Shown here one piece after another: positions 12,670-23,639 of a stretch of DNA of 64,000 nt. The notes below the pieces were generated by a model, which saw only the letters and a program-made list of their open reading frames with translations, was not told the origin of the DNA and ran no database searches. Source of the stretch: Ahaetulla prasina (taxonomy: Eukaryota; Chordata; Lepidosauria; Squamata; Colubridae); the NCBI RefSeq assembly GCF_028640845.1, contig NC_080541.1, forward strand, positions 29,840,435 through 29,904,434, given 5' to 3'. Every line of letters begins with the position of its first letter. The first letter of the stretch is position 1. The translations under genes and the position numbers were made by a program.

Positions 12670-13352
12670 TGTTAGTTAAATATGCGGTCTCCAGCTGCTG
12701 CTGCTTAATGCCAGGTTAACTTGCAATAAAGCCCACCTCATCAGCAATTTGATTGTAGATGAGAGAGCCAACTTAACTTGCATTATCAAGACCTGGTTGG
12801 ACACTGAAAATGGGGTTTCCCACTTTGAAATGGGCTTTCTGGATTTCAAATGTGGCATAAACCACCACACCAGGGGAGGAGTGAAGGTATGACAGTTGTT
12901 GTTTGTAAATTTCTTGTGGCTTCCAGGGGCCTTGCCACAGGCATCATCAGATATGAAACCTTCTTTATGATGCTGAGCCACAGGGATCAGTGGGGATTGC
13001 TGTTGATTTTTCTTCTTCCTTGCAATGTAACTGCATTCCTACCTGAGTTCTTGGAGCTGGTGATGGAGCTGGTAGTGGTTTCCCAGCCTCATGGGGGATT
13101 TCAATCTGCCATCTCTGGGCCCAGGGCTTGAAACAGCACAGGAGTTCATGGCCACTATGGCAATCATGGCGTTGGTTCAACTTATTCACGACCTGATATA
13201 CCGGATCTGGTATTTGCCTTGGGACAGTGGAGTTGTAATCTATTTTGGGGGAAGTTAACACCAGTACCCTGCCAGGGACAAGGCCATTTCCTGTTGGTTC
13301 TAGAGTTCTTAACAGCCGCCGCTCAATACAGGGAGTTGGAGTCTATTAAAAC
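12670..13352 (+). mobile_element. L3/CR1 LINE, endonuclease part
   Basis: The plus strand shows the start of an AP-endonuclease domain: CLTAR (near 12705), ISNLIVDESANLTCI and KTWLDTENGVS, the degraded equivalents of LNARSVNNK and ETWL. Near 13095-13125 HGGFQSAISGPRA corresponds to the GDFNLPSLGPRA motif. It is continued on the far side of later insertions by the reverse-transcriptase part at 15795-16965, so the two belong to one old copy. Stops and shifts make it inactive. Confidence 0.75.
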
Positions 13353-13360
13353 AGCCTACC

Positions 13361-13740
13361 CAGTGGTGAAATGTAAAATTTGTTATAACCGGTTCTGTGG
13401 GCATGGCTTGGTGGGGGTAAGGTGACTGGGTGGGCATGGCCAACTTTTTTTTTTTACTTTTAAAAGAATTTTTTCGGCTGAAGAGGTTGTAGAAAAAATG
13501 CTTTTAAAAGGCTCTGGTGATCCCAGCTGAGCCGCACGAACATCAGAGGGTTTTTTTTTACTTTTAAAAGCATTTTTGGCCGAAGAAAAAATGCTTTTAA
13601 AAGTAAAAAAAAACACCTCTGATGATCACGTGGCTCAGCTGGGGGGGGGCAGGGATTTTTGCTACCGGTTCTCCGAACCATCCACCACCATCACTACCAG
13701 ATTGAGCGAGCCAGTCTGAACCAGGAGCATTTCACCCCTG
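13361..13740. mobile_element. hAT-type MITE with 8-bp TSD
   Basis: A 380-bp element between perfect duplications AGCCTACC (13353-13360 and 13741-13748). Terminal repeats are CAGTGGTGAAATG and, inverted, CAGGGGTGAAATG (12 of 13). Inside it has ACCGGTTCTGTGGGC, TGGCTTGGTGGG and CTACCGGTTCTCCGAAC, shared with the element at 7635-7932, plus an internal inverted repeat around CTTTTAAAAG. It was inserted in the L3 LINE and has no transposase. Confidence 0.9.
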
Positions 13741-13924
13741 AGCCTACCACAGTGCAGTTTCAGAGGAAACAAGCTTTTTCCTGAAATTATGGCACACAAT
13801 TCAGCATATGTCCGTGTTGTCCCTTGGAATCAGAAGGGCACAGGGATAATGAACTAAATTGTGCCTGTGTGAATTCTCTGTGTATACAGATCTCATTGAG
13901 CATCTTGGTTTACCGAAAAGGTCC

Positions 13925-14957
13925 GCAAAGTAGCAAGGCGTATAGAGCGATGGGAGTAAAACAGAGAGTGAAGCCAACCGAGCACAGGTAACAATAAGGG
14001 TGGTGAAGCATAATTATTTATCCACCCTTACTGCATCAGTTTTAGGTAATCAGGTCCCTAGATAGCAGCAGTTTTAGGTAATCAGGTCCCTTCTAGTTAA
14101 AGACAGACCACCTTCAGGGCTCCTATGAGGAATATTCTCAGCACCTGGCAGATAATGTTTCTTGAGTTTACTGTGTTGGACCACTGGCTGGGCAAAAATG
14201 ACCAAGGCATTTATTTATTTATTTATTTTTATTATTTAAATTTCTATACCGCCCTTCTCCCGAAGGACTCAGGGCAGTTTACAGCCAAAATAAAACAATC
14301 AATATAAAAGTTAAAACCAATTTAAAAGCAAAAATTCAAAGTTGGCTGGACCATTTAAAACCAATAAAAACCCCAATTAAAACCATTAGGCCAGTCCTGC
14401 GCAATGAAATAGAAATGTTTTCAGCTCACGTCGAAAGGTCCATAAGTAGCAAGGCGCATAGAGCGATGGGAGTAAGACAGAGAGTGAAGCCGACCGAGCA
14501 CAGGTAACAATAAGGGTGGTGAAGCATAATTATTTATCCACCCTTACTGCATCAGTTTTAGGTAATCAGGTCCCTAGATAGCAGCAGTTTTAGGTAATCA
14601 GGTCCCTTCTAGTTAAAGACAGACCACCTTCAGGGCTCTTATGAGGAATATTCTCAGCACCTGGCAGATAATGTTTCTTGAGTTTACTGTGTTGGACCAC
14701 TGGCTGGGCAAAAATGACCAAGGCATTTATTTATTTATTTATTTTTATTATTTAAATTTCTATACCGCCCTTCTCCCGAAGGACTCAGGGCAGTTTACAG
14801 CCAAAATAAAACAATCAATATAAAAGTTAAAACCAATTTAAAAGCAAAAATTCAAAGTTGGCTGGACCATTTAAAACCAATAAAAACCCCAATTAAAACC
14901 ATTAGGCCAGTCCTGCGCAATGAAATAGAAATGTTTTCAGCTCACGTCGAAAGGTCC
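13925..14957. repeat. 516-bp tandem duplication
   Basis: Two copies, about 13925-14441 and 14442-14957, offset by 516 bp with about five substitutions. Each has 290 bp of L3-like host sequence and the last 235 bp of a CR1 3' end (T/A-rich tail, then the TTCTATACCGCCCTTCTCC motif). Only the second copy continues into the longer CR1. The breakpoints share the microhomology CGAAAGGTCC. A shorter internal tandem, TTTTAGGTAATCAGGTCCCT, occurs twice per copy. Confidence 0.9.
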
Positions 14958-15793
14958 GGAGATCAGGGAGTTGGCTAATACCCGGTGGTAGCTCATTCCA
15001 GAGGGTTGGTGCCCCCACAGAGAAGACCCTCCCCCTGGAGGTCACCAGCCGACATTGTCTGGCCGACGGCACCCTAAGGAGACCCTCCCTATGGGAGCGC
15101 ACTAGTCGATGGGAGGCCGCCGGTAGCAACAGGCGGTCCCATAAATAACCTGGTCCTATGCCATGGAGCGCTTTGAAGGTGGTAACCAACACCTTGAATT
15201 GCACCCGAAAGATCACCGGAAGCCAGTACAGCCTGCGCAGGAGGGGTGTTATATGGGAGCAGCGAGTTGCTCCCTCTATCATCTGCGCAGCCACATTCTG
15301 AACCAGTTGGAGTCTTTGGGTGCTCTTCAAGGGGAGACCCATGTAGAGAGCGTTGCAGTAGTCCAGACGGGAAGTGACGAGGGCATGAGTGACTGTGCAT
15401 AAGGAATCCCGGTCTAAGAAGGGACGCAACTGGCGAATCAGGCGAACCTGATAAAAAAGCTCCTCTGGCGACGGCCGTCATATGCTCTTCCAACGACGGC
15501 TGTGCATCCAGAAGGACGCCCAGATTGCGGACCCTCTCTGTGGGGGCTAATGACTCATCCCCCACAGTCAGCGATGGCCTCAGCTGATTATACCGGGATG
15601 CCGGCATCCACAGCCACTCGGTCTTGGCAGGGTTGAGTCGGAGCCTGTTTTTCCCCATCCAGACCCGCACGGCCTCCAGACACCGGGACATCACTTCAAC
15701 GGCTTCGCTGGGGTGGTTAGGGGTGGAAATGTACAGCTGAGTATCATCAGCGTACAGATGACACCACGCCCCATTCCTGAGCCCTTTCATCTA
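14723..15793 (-). mobile_element. CR1 LINE, 5'-truncated, one frameshift
   Basis: The best preserved CR1 in the window. The minus strand carries the reverse-transcriptase catalytic stretch CHLYADDTQLYISTPNHPSE (about 15730-15765) and NRLRLNPAKTEWLWM. After a frameshift near 15440-15470 the C terminus follows from about 15429 (LVTSRLDYCNALYMGLPL, LLRRLYWLPVIFRVQFK, GIGPGYLWDRLL). It ends near 14905, with the 3' untranslated tail running to 14723. It is inserted in the older L3 copy. It lacks the endonuclease and the N-terminal half of the reverse transcriptase. Confidence 0.9.
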
Positions 15794-15794
15794 G

Positions 15795-16965
15795 CAGGGA
15801 TTTAAGCCAATTGATCTCAAGAAAATCAACAGAATATTAGTAGCTATGAGCTCAGCCATCAGTGTTCTAGACTCTGCCCCTACTGGGAGGTGGTATATAA
15901 TTGGTTAATAGGAGGTGATACTGCCTGTCTTGAAGGAGAAAATAGTGCACCCATTTTTCAAGAGGCCATCCTTCAACCCAGCTGTTAGATAAATTTTATC
16001 TAGGCTCCAATTTCCTTTTCTGGAGGAAGGTTGTTAAAAGGATGATAGGCATACAGCTACAGAGGGTCCTGAATGAAGCAAATTATCTGAAACCTTTTCA
16101 GTTTGGGTTCAGGCCAGGGTATAGCATTGAGACGACACTGGTCATGCTTGTTGATGACCTTTGTTGAACCTGGGATGCAACTCTTCTGGCTCTCCTAGAT
16201 CTTTCAGTGGTTTCAAAGTTTATCATGTTACCTTCTGGAAGCTGAGAATGGTAGGCACCATTTTATGTTTCTCAGTTTTAGTCAGTGTTGCTGGGTTAAG
16301 ACTTGCAGTATGGGCTGGGCTCAGGTCTCTCCCCCCTCCTTTTTAACATCTATGTGAAACAGTTGGTTGATGTCATCTTGTGGCATGAGTATGGTGTCAC
16401 CACTAATGATACCAACTATACATCTCTAACCCTGACTGATGCTGTTGCAGTGCTGCTTGAATGCCTGGAGGCTGCAAGAGTGTGGATGGGAATAAACTGA
16501 TGGGAATAAACTTATAACTGCTCAATCATGACAAGACTAAGTGGCTTTGGGTTATTCACCCCTCTCCCCACAGTCTAGCGACTTCTCATCTTTGCATGCC
16601 CCTGGAGTGAATTAGGGTACAATTTGGGATCCTCCTGAACTTATATCTTCTGTTTGATGAGCAGGTCGCAGCTATGGCTGTGGAAGGGTTGCACCATAAT
16701 TGCACCCTTCCCTGGACTAGTTGGCCTTGCTCACAGTCACTCATGCCTTAATCACCCTCCAGTTAGATTATTGCAATGCACTTTACATGAGGCTACCCTT
16801 GAAAACCACTCAGAAGTTACAACCAGACCACAATATAGCTCACACAGTAGTGCCCATTGCTTTGCCATGTTATACCTTTATTGAGCAAGCTCCACTAGGT
16901 GTTTGTTATTCTTTTAAAGCCCTATATGGCACAGGTCCTGGTTATTTGCATCACTGGTAGACAAA
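15795..16965 (+). mobile_element. L3/CR1 LINE, reverse-transcriptase part
   Basis: Continuation of the old plus-strand L3 element begun at 12670. Readings include QPFQFGFRPGY-like text near 16100, SGLSPLLFNIYVKQL (16315-16365) and LITLQLDYCNALYMRLPLK (16745-16805). These are motifs B and beyond, in the right order. Many stops are present. Bov-B follows directly. Confidence 0.75.
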
Positions 16966-18838
16966 GTGCCTGAAGAACTATGGATAGAGGTTCATAAGAT
17001 TGGACAGCAACTAAAAACCATCTCAAAGAAAAAGAAATGCAAGAAAGCAAAGTGGATGTCTGATGAGGCCTTACAAAGAGCTGAAGAAAGAAGGAAAATG
17101 AAAGGGAAATGAGAAAGGGAAAGATATACCCAACTGAATGCAGATTTCCATAGAATAGCAAGGAGAGATAAGAACACCTTCTTAAACAATGCAAAGAAAA
17201 AGAGGAAAACAATAGAATGGGAAAGATTAGAGATTTCTTCTAGAAAATTGGAGATATTAAGGCAATGTTTCATGCAAAGATGGCCACAATAAAGGATAAA
17301 AATGGTAGAGACCTAACAGAAGAAAGGATTAAGAAAAGGTGGCAAGAATACCCAGAACACCTGTACAAGAAAAGTCTTAATGTCCCTGATGCTATAATTG
17401 CTGACCTGGAGCCAGAGATCCTGGAGTTCAAAATCAAGTGGGCCTTAGCAAGCATTACCAGCAACAAAGATGATGCTGTTAATGTATTGCATTCAATATG
17501 CCAGAAAGTGTGAAAAATTCAACAGGATTGGAAAAGGTCAATCTACATTCCAATCCCAAAGAAGTGGAATATCAAAGAATGTTCAAGTGGCTGTACAACT
17601 GCACTCATTTCACACACTAGCAAGGTCATGTTCAAAGTCCTACAAGCTAGGCTTCAGCAATATGTGAACTGAGAACTATCAGTAAAAGAAGCTGGGTTTC
17701 AAAGAGGCTGAGGAACTAGAGATCAAACTGCCAACATTCACTGGATTATGGAGAAAGCAAGGGAGTTCCAGATAAACATCTACTTCTGTTTCATTGACTA
17801 TGCTAAAGTCTTCGATTGCGTAGATCACAACAAACTGTGGCAAGTTCCTAAAGAGATGAGAGTAGTAGACCACCCTACCTGTGTCCTGAGACACCTGTGT
17901 GCAGGTCAGGATGCAGCAATTAGAATCAGACATGGAACAATTGATTGGTTCAAAATAGGAAAACGAGTATGACAAAACTGCATATTTTCAGTCTGATTAT
18001 TTAACTTATATGTAGAGTAGATGATACGAAATGCCAGGATGTATGAATCATGAGCCAGAATTAAGATTGCGAGGAGAAATATCAACAACCTTAGATATGC
18101 AAACAATACCACTCTAATGGCAGAAAGTGAAGAGGAACTAAAAAGCCTCTTGGTTAGGATGAAAAAGAAAAGTGCAAAAGCTGGCTTGAAACATTAAGAA
18201 AAATAAAGATCACGGCATCCATCATTTCCTGGCAAATAGAAGGAGATGAAATGGAAGCAGTGGCAGATTTTATTTTCTTAGGCTCTAAGGTCACTGCAGA
18301 CAGTGACTGCAGCCATGAAATTAAAAGTCTTTGCTCCTTGGGAGGAAATCTATGGCAATCCTAGAGACCATATTAAAAAGCAGAAATATGAACTTGCCGA
18401 CAAAGGTCTGCATAGTCAAAACTATGGTTTTCCCAATAGTAATTTAAGGCTGCACCATAAAGATAGGCTGAGCACTGAAGAATTAATGCTTTTGAATTGT
18501 GGTGTTGGAGAAGACTCCTGAGAGTCCCTTGGGCTGCAAGATCAGATTAGTCTTATTCTAAAGGCAATCAACCTTGCCTGTTATCCGAAAGGACAGATAT
18601 TGAAGATGAAGATCAAATGGACCTTCAAATGAGAAGAGAGTATTCATTGGAAAAGACCCTGATGTTGGGAAAGATTGAAGACAAAAGGAGAAGGGGACAG
18701 CTAAGGATGAGATGGTGTCATCAATGCAATGCACATGAATTTGGTCAAACTCCAGGAGACAATGGAAGATAGGGGGGTTTGGAGTGCTACAGTCCATGGA
18801 ATCACGAAGAATCAGACACAATCTTGTGAATGAACAAT
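16966..18838 (+). mobile_element. Bov-B (RTE) LINE, 5'-truncated
   Basis: The plus strand follows the Bov-B ORF: IKDKNGRDLTEERIKKRWQE (17285-17350), IIADLEPEILEFKIKWALAS, AREFQINIYFCFIDYAKVF (17755-17810), HNKLWQVPKEM and AESEEELKSLL. The catalytic YADD is YANN at 18096-18107, so both metal-binding aspartates are lost. The 3' end has the usual end-of-ORF text (VHGITKNQTQSCE-like, 18780-18830). Several stops and frameshifts are present. Bov-B is known to have moved horizontally between squamates and ruminants. This copy is dead. Confidence 0.9.
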
Positions 18839-19229
18839 ATGCTACATAAAAACAATCTTCCCCCCAAAAAATCCCTCAATAGTGGAAAAAAATCCTATAC
18901 TAAATGAAAATTTTAAAAGAGCAAACATCCCAATATCAAGTTTATTTTCTCTAAATACGTGTTTATGTATATAAAAGCCCACTCAAAGACAGATTGGTTT
19001 CTAAACCATTAATTGAACACAGACAATATGGTATCGTATAGTCCAGTCTTGCCTCTCTGTCAATACAAAAGTAATTCAAAGGAGGAGAACTGACTAATTT
19101 CATTAAGCCAAGATTTAATATTGGGGATATAACATTTTCTATGAGTACATAATCATCTTTTCTGCAACACTCCAAACAAAATCTATCTGATGTTTCATAA
19201 GGTGAAATATTTTATTGATATCCATGACT
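18839..19229. other. Intron, nothing recognised
   Basis: AT-rich sequence between Bov-B and a LINE tail. No gene signal. Confidence 0.5.
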
Positions 19230-19285
19230 TTATTGGAGCCATCCTGAGGTGTCTGAAAGATGGGTAGCTATATAAATGTGATGAC

Positions 19286-19376
<91 letters not shown>
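19230..19376 (+). repeat. LINE tail with (GATA)n array
   Basis: GCCATCCTGAGGTGTCTGAA and GGGTAGCTATATAAATGTGAT resemble the end of an L2/CR1-type 3' untranslated region. From 19287 to 19376 there are about 22 perfect GATA units. GATA arrays are the Bkm-type repeat known from snakes. Confidence 0.85.
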
Positions 19377-19377
<1 letters not shown>

Positions 19378-20560
19378 TGACTGATTTTAATGAAATACTG
19401 ACATATGTAGCCTTCAACTTTTTGAAGCATCTGGTTCACCATAACAATAATATCTAACTAACATGGAATCAGCCAGTTTGATATCAGGCTAGAAACTGGA
19501 AGATTGTGAGTTTTAATACCTCTTTAGGCACAAAGCCAACTGGATCCTCTCTCAGCTCTTTGAAGAAGACAATGCCAAACCCCTGCATAGCATAGGTACT
19601 ATATACTAAGATTCAAATTTATTGCAGTTAAAACCCAATTTTATTTAATGATACACTGATAGGTCCAACAGATACCCACAATTAGGACGGGCAACTCAAT
19701 CGTTAAATGAAGCAGTCACTAAGCGAAAAATCATGACTGTGACTGTGCTTACAATCTTACTTCACTTTTCTTTGTTTTACAGTACCATAACGATTTTAAA
19801 TATGACCACTAGTCACAAAGTCACCTTTTCATCATAACAGAGAATAATTGTTCTCCATTAGCAAGTACTCTTTGGATTGAGTGAATATGACCCAAATGTA
19901 TTTATTAAATCTTAATTTTTTGATAATAATACATTGTTTAGTTTCCATAAAAGTCATTAACAACTTTAAAAAATGGGGGTATAACTGAGATTGCAAGGAC
20001 ATCAGGCCCAAACCATGTAAAGGCTAAATGTTTTAACTGTATATACTGCCATTTAGCCGTTCTAGGTAAATTATATTCCTTTTGTGGAATTGCAGACGTC
20101 TTAAAAGTATTGTTACTTAATAGTTCATTAGACATAGTAATTCCATTATGAATTCACATTACCCCCCCAAAAAAACCCAGATTTTACCAGTCATTTTCAA
20201 ATAATGCTAGAAAGTAACCAAATCCCTATTCTAATTAGTACCCAGTACTAATCAAGATTGCAAGAATAAATAACAACTCTCAAACTGAACCCACAATGAT
20301 ATGTATTTAATGTTATTTCTATCGGAATACGTGATCCAGGTTAACAAATAAGCACAATGATATTGGTTTAAAATCACCAATTTAAGAGAAATGTAACTCT
20401 TAACAAAGAGTTAAGAAACTCTGACTTTCTGTTCTTTCCATAAAAGAATTAGCCATTAACTCATTAATCTGCTGAAATATTTAAATGGAACCAACATAGG
20501 CATTCTCTCAATATGTGTATAAGTCTTAAAGTGAGATTTTTTTACAGCATTAAATTCTTC
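19377..20560. other. Intron, no gene seen
   Basis: AT-rich intronic sequence without recognised features. Confidence 0.55.
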
Positions 20561-20569
20561 CTTGCAAGG

Positions 20570-21235
20570 TCCAAATATAGTCTCTTCATTTGCTCTGAGG
20601 TGCAATCTATCTCTTGCCAGGAATCTTGCATCTTATTCTTAAAGAATTCAAAGCCTTGCTGACATCATATGTGTAGTCAATAGCTACTTCCTGTATTCTT
20701 CTTTCTCCTTCTGGGCCATATTGTTGATAGAAAGTAATTAGTGAAGAAAATACTCCAGAGCTTCCAGACTCTTAAATGTCTTCAAATCTGTCCCTCTTAG
20801 TAAGAGTTTCCGATCATTATTACTTCCTTTTCTTCAGGACAAAAGGAGAAATCTTTCCCTCTGCAGAACTTGTAAAGAATTCTTTCCTAATCTGTGAAGC
20901 TGATTTTCATTCAGGAATTTAAAAGTTCATAAATGATGCCCTGGAATCTATTCTGCAGCTCTTTTTGATAGTGAATTTTTATAAATTTTGCCTTTATGAC
21001 ATATTTTTCCATCTCTCTGCTCCATCCAATTGATTTTATGACATGTTTTCAGAGGTCTTTTGGTAATTTTGATATTCTCCAAGTGCTTCCTGAGACCAGT
21101 TCAAGAATTCTTCATCTTCCCTGATAAGCTGGAAGATGGACAGTTTTGTTTCTAGTTCTGTAACAGTATATTCACAGCTTGAGAAAGATTCAGAAAAGTG
21201 ATGGAAAAACATTGACAGACACATACACAGTTTTC
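20570..21235 (-). pseudogene. Unknown decayed coding-like stretch
   Basis: On the minus strand there is a chain of protein-like pieces in shifting frames: about 21220-21040 FSSCEYTVTELETKLSIFQL, about 20790 RGTDLKTFKSLEALEYFL, and about 20740-20640 ITFYQQYGPEGERRIQEVA. Composition and continuity suggest former coding sequence, perhaps a processed pseudogene or part of an unrecognised transposon. Stops and shifts separate the pieces. I do not recognise the parent gene, and no poly(A) tail was found. Confidence 0.35.
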
Positions 21236-21257
21236 TGGAAAATGAGTAGACAATCCA

Positions 21258-21905
21258 TTATTTATTTATTTATTTATTTTTATTATTTATTATTATTTAT
21301 TCATATTTTTATACCGCCCTTCTCCGAAGACTCAGGGCGGTGTACAGCAAATAAAACAACAAAAATCCAAAACAAATTAAAATACTATAACAAGTTTAAA
21401 AATCTAATTCGACTGCTGTATACTTAAAATATTAGCTAAAATTTTTCAAAAGCTAAAACCCTGTTAAAAAACCCGCTAACACCCCCCCCATATTAAAATC
21501 AATCAGGCCAGCCCTGCTTGGTGAAAAAAGAAAGTCTTGAGCTCGCGTTTAAAGGTCTGGAGATCAGGGAGGAGACAGAGTCCCACCGGCAGCTCATTCC
21601 ATAGAGCCGGGGCCCCCACAGAGAACGCTCTTCCCCTGTGGGCCGCCAGCCGACATTGGCTAGCCGACGGCACCCTAAGAAGGCCCTCCCTGTGAGAGCA
21701 TACTGGACGTACCGGACAATGGGAGGTAACTGGCGGCAGCAGGCGGTCCTGTAAATATCCTGGTCCAATGCCATGGAGCGCTTTAAAGGTGATAACCAAC
21801 ACCTTGAAGCGCACCCGGAAGACCACCGGCAACCAGTGCAGCCTGCGCAGGAGAGGTGTTACATGGGAGCTACGAGGAGCTCCCTCAATCCCCCGCGCGG
21901 CGGAT
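21258..21905 (-). mobile_element. CR1 LINE 3' end
   Basis: 5'-truncated CR1. The minus strand (21503-21832) reads VFRVRFKVLVITFKALHGIG and GRAFSVGAPALWNELPVGL, the CR1 ORF2 C terminus, ending at 21503. A 3' untranslated region with TTTTTATACCGCCCTTCTCC and an ATTT-rich tail follows down to 21258. It is 5' truncated near 21905 at CCCGCGCGG. Confidence 0.88.
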
Positions 21906-23600
21906 CTTTATTAGATCAGAATAGAGGTAGAAAGAAACAAAAAAATCTCCATCCCAATGAGGTGAAAGATAAAGCATATTATAATATGAAAGTAATCCAA
22001 TGGTTTAAATTTCTATAATTTAATCTCAGGATGTGCTCCTGTATAGCTTCAGGACCTACTGAAAATCACACAAGAACGGACATGCTTTTGTGCCGTTTTC
22101 GGAAGCTGCAGACCAGCAGTCTTCAAAGCCACTTCAAGAATGAAAATCTCCTGACTTTGGTAGGCTGCAAGGGCCTTTTAACAAAAAGAGATCTCTACCT
22201 GAATTTAAGTGGCAGATCGTTTTTTTTAAAAAAATTAAATGAATAAATAAAGATTAGTTTCCCTTTTGTTCGAGGGGGAGGGGAGAGTGTGTGACATGCC
22301 AGCAAAATCAAGTTAGACATTTTTTGAATTTTTGACACACTGAGTCCACAGAGTTTGCCACCACTATTTTATTACTTACATTCAAAGAAAGAAGCACCAA
22401 TTTGATTCAAAAAATACTTTGTTATCAATCAACTTGGTCTTGATTACTGCTTTCATACCATATGTACATTTTATATGCAGACAGCTAAAGCACCATAAAC
22501 AGATCCTTTACATTGTTGTATTGGAAAGAAAATGTACCTAAACACACTTTCTTCCTGAGATTGCAGTGTGATGTATGCCATGCTGGGTTGTTAGATGCGC
22601 AAATCAATGCAGAGTCTTCAATCAGTGCAGTGATGGCTGACTATTATATTCCCAGGAAAATCAAGAAGTGCATTTTTTCCCCTTAAAAATCTATAAAACC
22701 AGAAAGATCTTGTAGAAAAGACTGCAAGAACTATGTATAACAGTCAGTACAAAATAGCACTTTAATTTTAAGGTAGAAGTAAAACATAACTTTGTAATAA
22801 AATTATTTATGAAATTAAAGTATTATAAAATATATAAAAGTGGATATGTCTGAGACCTACTGAAAATTACCTAAAAATTATTTATCCAGACAATATCTAT
22901 TGTCTAATATCTAATATCTATGGATTATATCTATTCATAGAAACTCTGGGCAGATTAAAATATTGGATTCACACTGCAAATTATCATCAAATAGAAAATA
23001 AACTCCATAGAGAATTACCAAAATAACATTAGCTTGTCATCAATAGACTAATTTATTTTAGCCTAGTAAATGGTTAGAAACTGAACAAAAATTAACACCA
23101 ATTCACACTGAAGTATAAAGACATGAATGTTAATAACAGTCATTTTGGCAGTAAAGGTATACTGAAATTATAGAAGTTATGACATAGGAGCACTTTGGAG
23201 GTAGTGAATGCTTTCTGAGAGACTTAACTATATACATAAGATGTCCCTTGGCCAATGTCCTGGGTGACAGAAAGTTTCAGCATTTGACTAATGCTTGTGC
23301 TTTCCATTGAGCACTCCACCTGTTTTAGCAAGCAGAATTGTCACCAATATTTCTATAGCCTAAATATCAAGTTCTTCTTCTTCTCCACATCCAACTTACT
23401 ATTTAAGGTACTAATGGTCACTTACAACCACTTTCTACTTTTTAAATGAAAAATATAAGAAATAATTATGGTTCTTTGAAACTTCAACCATTCAATCATT
23501 CACATCAGGGGTTCTAGTTGCTTACATAGAGTACCTATCAACCACTCTGCTCCCTTTCAGGGAATAACAGAAAAGTGAATTGGGAGCAAAAAAAAAAAAT
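21906..23600. other. Intron, no gene seen
   Basis: Mostly AT-rich. The stretch 22030-22230 is more complex, but no protein or repeat was recognised in it. Confidence 0.5.
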
Positions 23601-23639
23601 CTTTTAAAAGAATTAAAAAGAAAAATAAATCTATTCACT

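Noticed and set aside
14125..14823. Identical 60-codon frames at 14125 and 14641
   Set aside because: They are the two copies of a tandem duplication over a CR1 3' end, not genes.
19230..19442. ORF with repeated IYLS units
   Set aside because: Translation of the GATA microsatellite.
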